Below, one piece after another: positions 9,862-18,072 of a stretch of 33,061 nucleotides of DNA. The DNA comes from Bacteroidota bacterium. GTDB lineage: Bacteria > Bacteroidota > Bacteroidia > Sphingobacteriales > Sphingobacteriaceae. Under the pieces are notes generated by a model, which saw nothing but the letters and a program-made list of their open reading frames with translations, had not been told where the DNA came from and did no database searches. A program made the translations under genes and the position numbers. The DNA lies in NCBI GenBank assembly GCA_018266915.1, contig JAFDZM010000006.1:1-33061 (forward strand). The letters run 5' to 3'. Each line of letters starts with the position of its first letter. The first letter of the stretch is position 1.

Positions 9862-9898
9862 AAAAAAAATGGCCGCAATTGTTTAAACAACTACGGCC
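9862..9898 (-). terminator. Intrinsic terminator after the GH3 gene
   Basis: A stem of GGCCG (9871-9875) with CGGCC (9894-9898) continues through an interrupted A/T-rich stem around GTTTAAAC. On the minus strand it is followed by eight T. It lies 76 bases after the GH3 stop and separates GH3 from susCD. Confidence 0.8.
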
Positions 9899-9974
9899 GG
9901 AACATCCGTTTTATTTACCTTATATTTCTTTTAAATTTTTTCTAAAAACAGGCAAAATAATACCATTAAATTTC

Positions 9975-12284
9975 TCACTTATCCCACTGTACAGAAGCAC
10001 TCTGTACGTCGTTTGAATTGGTGCCAATTTGCACGATAAACTCCCCTGGTTCCCAGTCGTATTTCAACTGAGTATTATAAAATTTCAGGTCATTGGTTGT
10101 GATGTCAAAAGATACTTCTTTTTGCTCACCTGCCTTAAGTGAAATCTTCTTAAAATGCTTTAGTTCTTTAACCGAACGGCTGATACTTGCAACAGGATCG
10201 CTGATGTATAATTGCACTACTTCTTCTCCATCCATACTCCCTGTATTACTTACAGTTACGGTGGCTTTCAGCGTTTCGTTGCCTTTCAAACTGGTTTTGC
10301 TCAGTTTTACATCACCATATTTAAATGTAGTATAGCTTAAGCCGTAGCCAAACGGATACAATGGTGCATTGGACACGTCGATATAATCTGATTTGAATTT
10401 TGCGGGTCCTTTATCGTCAAAAGGACGGCCTGTATTTTTGTGAGCGTAATATATAGGTACCTGGCCTACGTTTTTCGGGAACGTTGCTGTGATCTTACCT
10501 GATGGGTTATAATTACCAAATAACACATCAGCAATAGCATTACCTGCTTCGGTACCAGGCGCCCACACATCCAATATAGCGTTGGCATGCTGGTCTTCCC
10601 ATGTTAACGTAAGCGGACGACCATTAAACAACACCAATACAATTGGTTTACCTGTTTTGAAAAGCGCTTTCAACAACTCTCTCTGGGTTTCCGGTATATT
10701 GATATCGGACCGGCTTGCAGATTCACCAGTCATATTAGCCGACTCCCCTACTGCTGCAACAATAATATCTGCCTTGTTTGCGGTTTCAACAGCTTCGTCT
10801 ATCATTTGCTGAGCCGGGCGATTATCTCTTTCCTGTTTCATACCAAAGAACCAGGCACGTGCATTTAATAAAGAGTCGTCAGTAAAGTTCGACCCTCGCG
10901 CATATAATATATTAACACCTGAGCCTGCCACTTTCTTTATGCCATCGATAACACTGACAGATTTCCTTGGATCGCCGGCTATTACCCAGGTACCCAGCAT
11001 TTCTGAGTGGTTATCAGCCAGCGGACCGATCAAAGCAATGGTGCCTGATTTTTTTAATGGCAATATCTGGCCTTTATTCTTTAATAATACAAAAGAGTGC
11101 TCAGCTACTTCGCGGGCAGCCAAACGATTAGCTTCAGTTAGTTCAGCTTTTGCCTCTACACTAGCGTTGATTGATTTATAAGGATTATCAAACAGTCCCA
11201 GTTTGTATTTTGCTTCCAGCACACGGCGGCAAGCCTGATCTATCTCCTGCTGTGTTACTTTTCCTTCTTTTAGTGATTTCTTCAGCGTCTTCAAAAAGCC
11301 CTCGCTCACCATATCCATATCCAGTCCGGCCTTTAATGCTAATGCTGATACTTGCTCCAGATCACCTAAACCATGAGCTGATAATTCGCTCACCGCTGTA
11401 TAGTCTGATACTACAAAACCCTTAAAGCCCCATTGCTTGCGTAACAGGTCGGTCAATAACCATTGGTTGGCAGTTGCCGGCACACCATTAATGGTATTAA
11501 ATGAACTCATGAAACTTCCTGCCCCAGCGTCAACAGCCGCTTTGTATGGCGGCAGGTAATCCTGGTACATTTTTATCAGGCTCATATCAACGGTATTGTA
11601 TTCGCGGCCAGCTTCAGCACCGCCGTATAATGCAAAGTGTTTTACGCAGGCCATTACCGCGTCACTATTTTTCATGCTGGTACCCTGGTAGCCTCTTACC
11701 ATCGCCTTTGCTATCATCGAACCTAAATAAGGGTCTTCACCTGATCCTTCTGAGATACGCCCCCAGCGTGGGTCGCGAGCAATATCCACCATTGGTGAGA
11801 AAACCCAGTTGATACCTTCACCAGTTGCTTCGGTTGCAGCAATCCTGGCAGAGCGCTCGATCAGAGGAATATCCCATGTTGCAGACATACCCAGCGGAAT
11901 CGGGAAAATGGTACGATGCCCGTGTATCACATCCAGTCCAAATATCAAAGGAATATGCAAGCGCGAGTTCTTGACAGCCAGCTCTTGCGCCTTGCTAATA
12001 TAGTCGGTACCATAAACACCAAAAATCCCACCAATATCTCCTTTTTTGATACCTTCCTCGACGCCCTTATTTACTATGGAACCCGTAAGCGCACGCCCAC
12101 TGGTTACCAGGTTAAGCTGACCGATCTTTTCATCCAGGGTCATCTTCGCCATCAGTTGTTTTACAAAAGCATCCATCTTGGCGTCGCTGCTGCCGGTTTG
12201 GGCCATAGCCATCGCAGGCGGTAATATCAATGAAGATATTACTGCGATCTTCCGGGATACCCGGGATAAGAAATATTTTTTCAT
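9975..12284 (-). CDS. bglX: Periplasmic GH3 beta-glucosidase (BglX-type)
   Basis: The product has 769 residues, close to the length of E. coli BglX, and should remove terminal beta-linked glucose (or a similar sugar) from oligosaccharides in the periplasm. A signal peptide ends at about residue 29 (AMAMAQ). The GH3 N-terminal TIM-barrel domain (about 35-370) contains GLDVIHGHRTIFPIPLG, WVFSPMVDIARDPRWGR, the KHF motif near residue 215 and the nucleophile motif GFVVSDY with Asp294. The C-terminal sandwich domain (about 400-620) contains AVGESANMTGESASRSDI, where the general acid is expected, and GTEAGNAIADVLFG. A fibronectin type III-like domain closes the protein (NTGSMDGEEVVQLYISD). It is divergent from the Nudix-type regulator. 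Its own terminator separates it from susCD. Exact substrate linkage is not determinable here. Confidence 0.93.
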   Translation of the reverse strand: MKKYFLSRVSRKIAVISSLILPPAMAMAQTGSSDAKMDAFVKQLMAKMTLDEKIGQLNLVTSGRALTGSIVNKGVEEGIKKGDIGGIFGVYGTDYISKAQELAVKNSRLHIPLIFGLDVIHGHRTIFPIPLGMSATWDIPLIERSARIAATEATGEGINWVFSPMVDIARDPRWGRISEGSGEDPYLGSMIAKAMVRGYQGTSMKNSDAVMACVKHFALYGGAEAGREYNTVDMSLIKMYQDYLPPYKAAVDAGAGSFMSSFNTINGVPATANQWLLTDLLRKQWGFKGFVVSDYTAVSELSAHGLGDLEQVSALALKAGLDMDMVSEGFLKTLKKSLKEGKVTQQEIDQACRRVLEAKYKLGLFDNPYKSINASVEAKAELTEANRLAAREVAEHSFVLLKNKGQILPLKKSGTIALIGPLADNHSEMLGTWVIAGDPRKSVSVIDGIKKVAGSGVNILYARGSNFTDDSLLNARAWFFGMKQERDNRPAQQMIDEAVETANKADIIVAAVGESANMTGESASRSDINIPETQRELLKALFKTGKPIVLVLFNGRPLTLTWEDQHANAILDVWAPGTEAGNAIADVLFGNYNPSGKITATFPKNVGQVPIYYAHKNTGRPFDDKGPAKFKSDYIDVSNAPLYPFGYGLSYTTFKYGDVKLSKTSLKGNETLKATVTVSNTGSMDGEEVVQLYISDPVASISRSVKELKHFKKISLKAGEQKEVSFDITTNDLKFYNTQLKYDWEPGEFIVQIGTNSNDVQSASVQWDK

Positions 12285-12297
12285 CTTAATTGAATGA

Positions 12298-12367
12298 AAA
12301 CTGGTTTAAACTGGTGTTGGAACTTGATAAATAATATATTTACAAAATTAAACCATTATAAACTGGT
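12298..12367. promoter_or_regulatory. Three AAACTGGT direct repeats in the GH3/regulator intergenic region
   Basis: The octamer AAACTGGT occurs at 12298-12305, 12308-12315 and 12360-12367. The first two are exactly 10 bp apart, one helical turn. The third forms an imperfect inverted repeat with the AAACCA just before it. The sites flank the candidate GH3 -7 element at 12343-12350. This layout fits repressor binding sites, but the octamer also occurs once inside the M1 peptidase coding region, so chance is possible. Confidence 0.35.
12343..12350 (-). promoter_or_regulatory. Candidate -7 element for the GH3 gene
   Basis: Read on the minus strand this is TAATTTTG, an exact match to the Bacteroidota -7 consensus TAnnTTTG, 58 bases upstream of the GH3 start. 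No good -33 TTTG lies at the usual 19-21 base spacing, so the call is tentative. Confidence 0.35.
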
Positions 12368-12429
12368 TCTGACGTTTAATAAATTCAAGTTCAAAAATTG
12401 GTTATTGCACTTTCGCTGTATAAAGCTTG

Positions 12430-12446
12430 GTGTATTTTGAACACAA
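12430..12446. promoter_or_regulatory. Candidate operator, 17-bp dyad upstream of the Nudix regulator
   Basis: The sequence is GTGTATTTTGAACACAA, with GTGT and ACAC in inverted orientation seven bases apart. It matches 14 of 17 bases with the dyad upstream of susC at 9462-9478. It lies 51 bases before the regulator start, a position that suits autoregulation. Confidence 0.5.
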
Positions 12447-12497
12447 TACTATTTATTATAATTCAGATAATCAAAGTATTTTTGAAGAAATCATAAA

Positions 12498-13259
12498 ATG
12501 TTTAATAAACAGGAGCTTATAGACTTTTGCGAAACAGCACGCAGCAGCTATCTTGATCATATATCAATAGATTGCGTGGTATTTGGCTTTCATGAAGGAC
12601 AATTGAAAGTGCTGGGCCTCAAAATAAAAAATGAGGCTTCCTGGTATCTGCCTGGTGGATTTGTAATGAAGGATGAACCCATCGAGATGGCTGCTAATCG
12701 TATCCTAAAAGAACGTACCGGGCTCGACGAGATATTTCTGCAGCAATTCCGCGTATTTGGTGACCCCGACCGCGCCAGGCCACACCACGATATGTATAAG
12801 GATATGTTGCCACCGGAAGAAAACTGGTTTTCCATGCGCTTTTTAACCATCGGCTACTATGCACTGGTTGATTTTGTGAACGTAAACCCTACTCCAGATG
12901 GCCATTCAGAAAGCTGCACCTGGTACGATCTGACGGATCTGCCTGATTTCAAACTCGATCATGCCCAGATCATCAAGTCGGCACTGGACACGCTGCGTCT
13001 TCAGTTAAACTATCAACCTATTGGTTATAACCTGATGCCAAAGGAATTTACCATGCCCGAATTGCAGAAGCTATATGAGACTATCCTTGATAAAAAACTC
13101 GACCGTCGCAACTTTCAGCGCCGCATACTTGGGTTCGGCATCCTGAACCGCTCCGAACAACCACGAAAAGGCGGGGCGCATAAAGCACCCTACCTGTATT
13201 CATTTGTTTTGAAGAATTATCAGAACGCGCTAAAAGAAGGATTGAAGGGGGGATGGTGA
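12498..13259 (+). CDS. Nudix-domain transcriptional regulator (NrtR/AraR-like)
   Basis: The product has 253 residues: a Nudix fold (about 20-150) followed by a winged-helix domain (about 165-245; FTMPELQKLYETILD, DRRNFQRRILGFGIL). This architecture belongs to the NrtR-like regulators, some of which control sugar-utilisation genes in Bacteroidota. The Nudix box starts at Gly54 and reads G-x5-E-x7-R-I-L-K-E-R-x-G-L. Ile69 and Arg73 replace two of the three Glu residues that bind the catalytic metal, so it is probably a ligand sensor and not a hydrolase. It is divergent from GH3. Matching dyads at 12430 and 9462 make GH3 and susCD its likely targets. A possible -7 element (TATTTTTG, 12477-12484) precedes the start. 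The ligand is unknown. Confidence 0.85.
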   Translation: MFNKQELIDFCETARSSYLDHISIDCVVFGFHEGQLKVLGLKIKNEASWYLPGGFVMKDEPIEMAANRILKERTGLDEIFLQQFRVFGDPDRARPHHDMYKDMLPPEENWFSMRFLTIGYYALVDFVNVNPTPDGHSESCTWYDLTDLPDFKLDHAQIIKSALDTLRLQLNYQPIGYNLMPKEFTMPELQKLYETILDKKLDRRNFQRRILGFGILNRSEQPRKGGAHKAPYLYSFVLKNYQNALKEGLKGGW

Positions 13260-13352
13260 GGTGATTTCGAAAGTCGAAATGCCAAATGCAGAAGTTTTAA
13301 ATCGTAAAAAAGAAAATCATTCCAAAATTGACATTCCGCAATCCGCATTCAT

Positions 13353-13736
13353 TTAACTCTGCGAATGTATCCCCACCACATTCTCTTCGGTATCAATAAA
13401 GAACGCCATATATCCTATCTCGTTGCTGATCTTGGTTTTGGGCATCGTTACCTGGCCGCCTGCGGCTTCCACTTTTGATAAAACCTGGTCAAGGTCTGGA
13501 TTACCGTTAAAGTAGATCTTTACACCACTGGCGCTTGGCACGTGCATATCACTTTGGCCCAATCCGCCGGATAATTTACCACCCATTGGGTCATAAGGGA
13601 ACATGGCCATTTTCATACCTCCCATTTCCATCTCTTCCATTGTGATCGAAAAGATAGTCTCATAAAATTTCTTTGCCCTCGCGATATCGCTTACCGATAC
13701 CTCGAACCAGTTTAAAACGTTTGCTGAAGCGTCCAT
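13353..13736 (-). CDS. VOC (glyoxalase/dioxygenase superfamily) protein
   Basis: The product has 127 residues and begins NVLNWFEVSVSDIARAKKFYETIF, the first beta-alpha module of the vicinal-oxygen-chelate fold, with a second module at about residues 70-125 (VKIYFNGNPDLDQVLSKVE, GYMAFFIDTEENVVGIHS). The usual metal-binding His at the start of the first module is replaced here by Asn or absent, so enzymatic activity is uncertain. It is divergent from the GlxA-type regulator gene, which might control it. It converges on the Nudix regulator with a 93-base gap that has no clear terminator, only a 7-bp hairpin at 13264-13280 without a T-run. Confidence 0.85.
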   Translation of the reverse strand: MDASANVLNWFEVSVSDIARAKKFYETIFSITMEEMEMGGMKMAMFPYDPMGGKLSGGLGQSDMHVPSASGVKIYFNGNPDLDQVLSKVEAAGGQVTMPKTKISNEIGYMAFFIDTEENVVGIHSQS

Positions 13737-13898
13737 AATGATTTTAGTTTTTTAAGTTTTTGGTGAATCTGATTGAAATTATAAACCTGTTATTAAATCA
13801 ATATTTAATGTATATGAAGTGATTGTAGTATCTTTTCTAAAGCAAACCTAATCCGATTTCACAAAGCGTATGGTGGGTAAATACGACAACCTTAGGGG

Positions 13899-13929
13899 TT
13901 GATTGCGCCAATCTGCTGATTTAACTTTG
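13899..13929 (+). promoter_or_regulatory. Candidate -33/-7 promoter of the GlxA-type regulator
   Basis: TTG at 13899-13901 and TAACTTTG at 13922-13929 are 20 bases apart. The second is an exact match to the Bacteroidota -7 consensus TAnnTTTG. The start codon is 25 bases downstream, giving a short leader. Confidence 0.5.
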
Positions 13930-13954
13930 TTTATCAATTTTATAAACCAGAACC

Positions 13955-14938
13955 ATGAAACATGTATCCATAATTATACCCCAGGGGCCAATCATCCTTA
14001 GCAGTGTTATAGGCACTTATAAAGTATTCTCCTTCGTAAACAGCTTTATGGAGATGAAAGGTAAAAAGCCGGCTTTTGATATTCATCTGGTTGGCTTGAG
14101 CAAGGAAACTGACCTATATGGCGGCTTGTTTGCTGTTCGCCCTGATTCATTAGTGAGCGAGATCAAAAAAACCGACCTGATCATGATACCCGCCTTTTAC
14201 GGTAACCCGATGGAAGGCATAGAGCGGAACATGGATTTTGTGCCATGGATTGTGGAGCAATACAAACATGGCGCTGAAGTTGCCAGTTTGTGCACAGGCG
14301 CTTTCCTGCTGGCATCCACCAATCTGCTCAAAGGTAAAACTTGCACCACGCACTGGATGGCCGCAGATATATTCCGACAGGCATTCCCAAACATCAAACT
14401 AATGCCCGAAAAGCTGATCATTGATGAATTGGGCATTTACTCCAGCGGCGGTGCTTACTCATTCCTTAACCTGGTGGTTTACCTGGTTGAGAAATATTGC
14501 GGGCGCGATGTGGCTGTCCACGTTTCTAAAGTGATGGAGATAGAGATCGACCGTGAAAGCCAGTCGCCATTTGTGATCTTCAGCGGACAAAAAGAGCACC
14601 AGGACGAGCCGATCAAAAAAGCGCAGATCTATATTGAACGCAATGTGGGCACTAAAATTTCTGTCGACCAATTATCAGAGATGTTTTCCATCAGCAGGCG
14701 AAATTTCGAGCGGCGTTTTAAAAAAGCGACTTCAAACACACCTGTTGAATATTTGCAGCGGGTAAAAATAGAAGCAGCCAAGAAAAGCCTTGAATCTGGC
14801 CGTGAAAACGTGAACGAAGTGATGTACTCGGTAGGCTATTCAGATCATAAAGCCTTCCGCAATATCTTTAAAAAGATAACCGGGCTGTCTCCGTTAGAAT
14901 ATCGTAATAAATATAACCGCGAAATGGCGGTGGCTTAA
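13955..14938 (+). CDS. GlxA-family transcriptional regulator (DJ-1/PfpI-like domain plus AraC HTH)
   Basis: The product has 327 residues. The N-terminal half is a DJ-1/PfpI class I glutamine-amidotransferase-like domain with the nucleophile-elbow sequence VASLCTGAFLLA (Cys113). In this family the domain usually acts as a sensor. The C-terminal third (about 220-320) is an AraC-type double helix-turn-helix: ISVDQLSEMFSISRRNFERRFKKAT, then VNEVMYSVGYSDHKAFRNIFKKITGLSPLEYR. It is divergent from the VOC gene. Its stop abuts the stop of the convergent YciI-like gene with no base between. Which neighbour it controls, and the signal, cannot be read from sequence. Confidence 0.93.
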   Translation: MKHVSIIIPQGPIILSSVIGTYKVFSFVNSFMEMKGKKPAFDIHLVGLSKETDLYGGLFAVRPDSLVSEIKKTDLIMIPAFYGNPMEGIERNMDFVPWIVEQYKHGAEVASLCTGAFLLASTNLLKGKTCTTHWMAADIFRQAFPNIKLMPEKLIIDELGIYSSGGAYSFLNLVVYLVEKYCGRDVAVHVSKVMEIEIDRESQSPFVIFSGQKEHQDEPIKKAQIYIERNVGTKISVDQLSEMFSISRRNFERRFKKATSNTPVEYLQRVKIEAAKKSLESGRENVNEVMYSVGYSDHKAFRNIFKKITGLSPLEYRNKYNREMAVA

Positions 14939-15319
14939 TTATCCAACCGGGTATAAATAGGCTGTAGTTTCTTCTTTCATCTTTATCGGCCTCACCTCGA
15001 TGCGTGCGGTATCGGTGTAAGCAAACTCCGGATTGCCTTTAGCAATAGCGATTGCCTGGTCAAGGTCATCCGCCTTAATATGATAGTAGCCGACTATTAC
15101 TTCCTTGTGTTCGCGGTAAGGCGCCTTTTCCCAATGTCCGTCATGACCCGACAACATAACGCCTTCCCGTACTAATGGTTGTGCGCTGATCAGTTGATCG
15201 TTTTTCTTCAGGTCTTCGATATAAACTTTGCATGCCTCCAGAAACTCTCTTTCCCGCTCAGGCGTAAAGGCCAGTTTGCTATTGGCGTCATTGTGTATCA
15301 GCAGCATAAACTCTTTCAT
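14939..15319 (-). CDS. YciI-like (YCII domain) protein
   Basis: The product has 126 residues and matches the YCII-related family: the start MKEFMLLIHND, the middle part VREGVMLSGHDGHW, and KEVIVGYYHIKADDLDQAIAIAKGNPEF near the C-terminus. The family has a ferredoxin-like fold, and its members often accompany sigma factors or regulators. The molecular role is generally unknown. It converges on the GlxA-type gene with directly adjacent stop codons, so neither gene has room for a terminator in the gap. Transcripts must overlap unless they end inside the opposing gene. Confidence 0.88.
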   Translation of the reverse strand: MKEFMLLIHNDANSKLAFTPEREREFLEACKVYIEDLKKNDQLISAQPLVREGVMLSGHDGHWEKAPYREHKEVIVGYYHIKADDLDQAIAIAKGNPEFAYTDTARIEVRPIKMKEETTAYLYPVG

Positions 15320-15446
15320 AACTTTAATTCTTTAATAAAATTGATGAATAAAGAGGGCTTAGATAACAAATTAAAATTCGGTTAAATATTTTAGAAAACC
15401 TACTTGATTTTTTACACATGGGCTTTGACCCACTTGTTACTTGGGG

Positions 15447-15473
15447 ATAGGTGTAAAACATTCACCTATTTTT
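15447..15473 (+). promoter_or_regulatory. Terminator-like hairpin in the leader of the M1 peptidase gene
   Basis: A perfect 7-bp stem, ATAGGTG (15447-15453) with CACCTAT (15463-15469) around a 9-base loop, is followed by a run of five T. It lies only 13 bases ahead of the ATG at 15487. No plus-strand gene ends here, so it could be a leader attenuator or a chance hairpin. An upstream CCCA (15429-15432) can pair with flanking TGGG or TTGGGG, which would allow alternative folds. Confidence 0.3.
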
Positions 15474-15486
15474 CCTATTCTTGTTT

Positions 15487-17358
15487 ATGTATCTTCTCAA
15501 GAAAACTATACTAACCATCGTGTTATTGTGGGTAACGGCTGCAATCGCTCAAACTACGTTGCCTGTACCTACCAATATACAGTCGACTTATAATAAAGGA
15601 ACGCGTACCACAAGCGGCACACCCGGTAAAAACTATTGGCAAAACCGTGCTGATTACAACCTTACAATCACTTTCACACCCAAAACCCGTGTTTTGGACG
15701 GTGTTGATGAAATTGATTATACCAACAATAGCCCTGATACTTTAAAACAGATATGGTTTAAGCTTTACCCCAACCTGTATCAAAAAGGCAATATCCGGGC
15801 TATGCCTATTAAACCTGAGGATATAACTGACGGTGTTCGGATAGAAAAAATTGAGATCAACCAAACGGCTTATGATACCAGCAAGATGATCATAAACGGC
15901 ACCAACATGATCATACCTAATCAGGTTACGCCGCCAAAACAAAAGATACATCTTAAGATACATTATTCGTACACACTAAATAGAACATCTCATATCCGTA
16001 CCGGCCAGGTGGATACTGGCGCTTTCTTTATTGCCTACTTCTTCCCGCGCATTGCAGTTTATGATGACATAGATGGCTGGAATACAAACCCATATCGCGG
16101 TACGGAGGAATTTTATAACGACTTCTGCAACTTCAAAGCTGCTATCACTGTTCCGGGCAATTACCAGGTATGGGCAACAGGTAATCTTACTAACCCCAAT
16201 CAGGTTTATACCGATCGGTACATAAAACGAATACAGGATGCTGAACAAAGTGATAAAGTAACTGATATCATTACTGAAGACGATTTGAAAGCCGGGAATA
16301 TATCCCCTCACAACCCAACCAATACCTGGCAATTTGAGGCCGATAGCGTTACTGATCTCGCGTTTGCCATCAGCGATCATTATCTCTGGAAATCGTCCAG
16401 CCTGGTTGTTGATCCAAAAACCAACCGTCGCACACGGGTTGATGCTGTGTTCAATGAGAACCATAAAGATTACTACGCAGTAATTGATTATGCCCGTAAA
16501 ACCGTGGAAAGTATGAGTTATGCATTCCCAAAATGGCCATACCCCTACCCTCATGAAACCGTATTTGACGGCCTGGACCAAATGGAGTACCCGATGATGG
16601 TGAATGACAATCCTGAAGAAAAAGTATTTGATGCTGTGACCCTGACTGATCATGAGATATTTCATACCATGTTTCCATTCTACATGGGAGTTAACGAAAC
16701 TAAATATGGCTGGATGGATGAAGGCTGGGCAACTATTGGCGAATGGGTGATCAGTCCGCTGATCGATCCTACTATCACAGATAATTTCGGTGTTCCACAA
16801 TATGAAAATATTGGTGGAAAAGAAGGAGATCAACCTATAATGACACTGACCAACCAACTGGGTACATCATCATTTGAACCGGATTCCTATGGCAAACCCG
16901 GACTGGGGTATTATTATGTGCGCGACTTGCTGGGCGACGAACTGTTTACCAAAGCCCTGCATTATTACATTCAGCAATGGCATGGCAAACACCCGATGCC
17001 TTACGATTTCTTTAACTGTATGAATGTCGGATCTGGTCAAAATTTAAACTGGTTCTGGAAAAGCTGGTTCTTTGATCGCGGTGCGCCTGACCTGGCTATA
17101 TCAAAAGTCACTTTGCAAAGAAGCACCTATACAGTTGTTATCACCAATGTGGGTGGAAAGCCTATACCTATTAACCTGACAATTTATTACAACGATGGCA
17201 CTACTCAACTGGTACACGAAAGTATCAATGCCTGGAAAGCCGGCAATAAGACTTTTACCATCAATCACCTGTCGCATAAACGTATCAGTAAAATGGAGTT
17301 AGGTACTACTTATGATCCTGATGTTAATAAGGAAAATAATGTGTGGGAAGCGAAGTGA
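15487..17358 (+). CDS. Secreted M1-family metallopeptidase
   Basis: I chose the ATG at 15487 over an in-frame TTG two codons upstream because it gives a clean signal peptide (MYLLKKTILTIVLLWVTAAIAQ). The product has about 623 residues. An N-terminal beta domain of M1 type (LTITFTPKTRVLDGVDEIDY) precedes the catalytic domain with H389-E390-I-F-H393, then Glu412 after exactly 18 residues (KYGWMDEGWATIGEW). That is the HExxH-x18-E zinc site of gluzincins. The usual GAMEN exopeptidase motif is replaced by GLDQMEYPMM, as in several Bacteroidota members. It probably degrades peptides in the periplasm or outside the cell. The C-terminus is beta-rich. Its stop abuts the stop of the convergent lipoprotein gene. 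Confidence 0.93.
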   Translation: MYLLKKTILTIVLLWVTAAIAQTTLPVPTNIQSTYNKGTRTTSGTPGKNYWQNRADYNLTITFTPKTRVLDGVDEIDYTNNSPDTLKQIWFKLYPNLYQKGNIRAMPIKPEDITDGVRIEKIEINQTAYDTSKMIINGTNMIIPNQVTPPKQKIHLKIHYSYTLNRTSHIRTGQVDTGAFFIAYFFPRIAVYDDIDGWNTNPYRGTEEFYNDFCNFKAAITVPGNYQVWATGNLTNPNQVYTDRYIKRIQDAEQSDKVTDIITEDDLKAGNISPHNPTNTWQFEADSVTDLAFAISDHYLWKSSSLVVDPKTNRRTRVDAVFNENHKDYYAVIDYARKTVESMSYAFPKWPYPYPHETVFDGLDQMEYPMMVNDNPEEKVFDAVTLTDHEIFHTMFPFYMGVNETKYGWMDEGWATIGEWVISPLIDPTITDNFGVPQYENIGGKEGDQPIMTLTNQLGTSSFEPDSYGKPGLGYYYVRDLLGDELFTKALHYYIQQWHGKHPMPYDFFNCMNVGSGQNLNWFWKSWFFDRGAPDLAISKVTLQRSTYTVVITNVGGKPIPINLTIYYNDGTTQLVHESINAWKAGNKTFTINHLSHKRISKMELGTTYDPDVNKENNVWEAK

Positions 17359-17907
17359 TTACCTCTTCAAAGCTATCACTCTGCTCTGAACACCACCGGG
17401 TGCTACTACAGAAGATGTTAGTGTTACCGAAGTACCGGTCAGGTTAACTTGCTGGAAGTTGGTAATGATCGAGCCGTATGAAGCCACCTTAAGACTATTA
17501 TAAACCAAATAGTTAACGGTGATGCTTTTATCTGTATTGATGGTGTAGTTTGCTGTATCAACAAGGCCGTTTTCCTGTATGTACAATTTTCCGTCACTGG
17601 TGAATTCAAAATAATCGGCAGCCTTGCCATTATATACATCGCTTGAAGGGCTATTTTGCCCAAGACCATCAGAATAGGCAACTGAATCTTTTACCAATTT
17701 CCATTGACCAGAAAGTGTAACAGCTGTATTAATATGGCCCAAAATAGGATCGGAAGTAGTAACAGGACTAACATTATCCTTTGCGGGGTTGAGGGTGCTG
17801 CTTCCTTTAACTGGCTGCGGAGCCGGGGCAAGTGCTTCCTTTGAACATGAACTGAACAATGCAACGCTTAAACATGCAATAAACAGTACTATAATATTAT
17901 TTTTCAT
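17359..17907 (-). CDS. Lipocalin-like lipoprotein, function unknown
   Basis: The product has 182 residues and a lipoprotein signal ending F-S-S-C (Cys21). A Pro/Ser-rich linker (about 25-60) leads into a beta-rich domain with LSGQWKLVKDSVAYSDG, YFEFTSDGKLYIQENG and ANYTINTDKSITVNY. This pattern is seen in the lipocalin-like lipoproteins common in Bacteroidota (a W near the start, then F-x-F-x-x-D-G-x-L-Y). The specific ligand is unknown. The stop codon is directly adjacent to that of the M1 peptidase gene, with which it converges. Confidence 0.75.
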   Translation of the reverse strand: MKNNIIVLFIACLSVALFSSCSKEALAPAPQPVKGSSTLNPAKDNVSPVTTSDPILGHINTAVTLSGQWKLVKDSVAYSDGLGQNSPSSDVYNGKAADYFEFTSDGKLYIQENGLVDTANYTINTDKSITVNYLVYNSLKVASYGSIITNFQQVNLTGTSVTLTSSVVAPGGVQSRVIALKR

Positions 17908-18004
17908 ACTGAACCAGGCTGTTTTCTATGCCCTTATACGAAAACAAGCCTATTGGGTTACAGCGGACTGACTTGTTTTTCTGCATCTTAGCAAAAAGTT
18001 TTCC

Positions 18005-18040
18005 ACAAAAAAGCCGCTTCAGTTACTCAAGAAGCGGCTT
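18005..18040 (-). terminator. Intrinsic terminator after the PA2169-family gene
   Basis: A perfect 10-bp inverted repeat (AAGCCGCTTC at 18011-18020, GAAGCGGCTT at 18031-18040) has a 10-base loop. On the minus strand it is followed by a T-run. It lies 33 bases after the stop of the gene at 18073-18534. Confidence 0.9.
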
Positions 18041-18072
18041 CCCAATTAGTGCAAGTTGATTTTTAGTTTGAT

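Noticed and set aside
13264..13280. Hairpin ATTTCGA-AAG-TCGAAAT between the Nudix and VOC genes
   Set aside because: Short A/T-rich stem with a three-base loop and no T-run in either direction; not enough for a terminator call. The region around it may be an eroded repeat.
15481..15486. TTG start two codons upstream for the M1 peptidase
   Set aside because: The ATG at 15487 gives a standard signal peptide and needs no unusual start codon.
15976..16857. Long open frame on the minus strand (293 codons)
   Set aside because: It lies wholly within the M1 peptidase gene on the other strand, whose zinc motif and signal peptide are clear. The minus-strand product is Cys/His/Ile-rich with no recognisable family.
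17048..17056. Another AAACTGGT octamer
   Set aside because: It lies in the M1 peptidase coding sequence (Asn-Trp-Phe-Trp codons) and is taken as chance. It also warns that the octamer alone is weak evidence.
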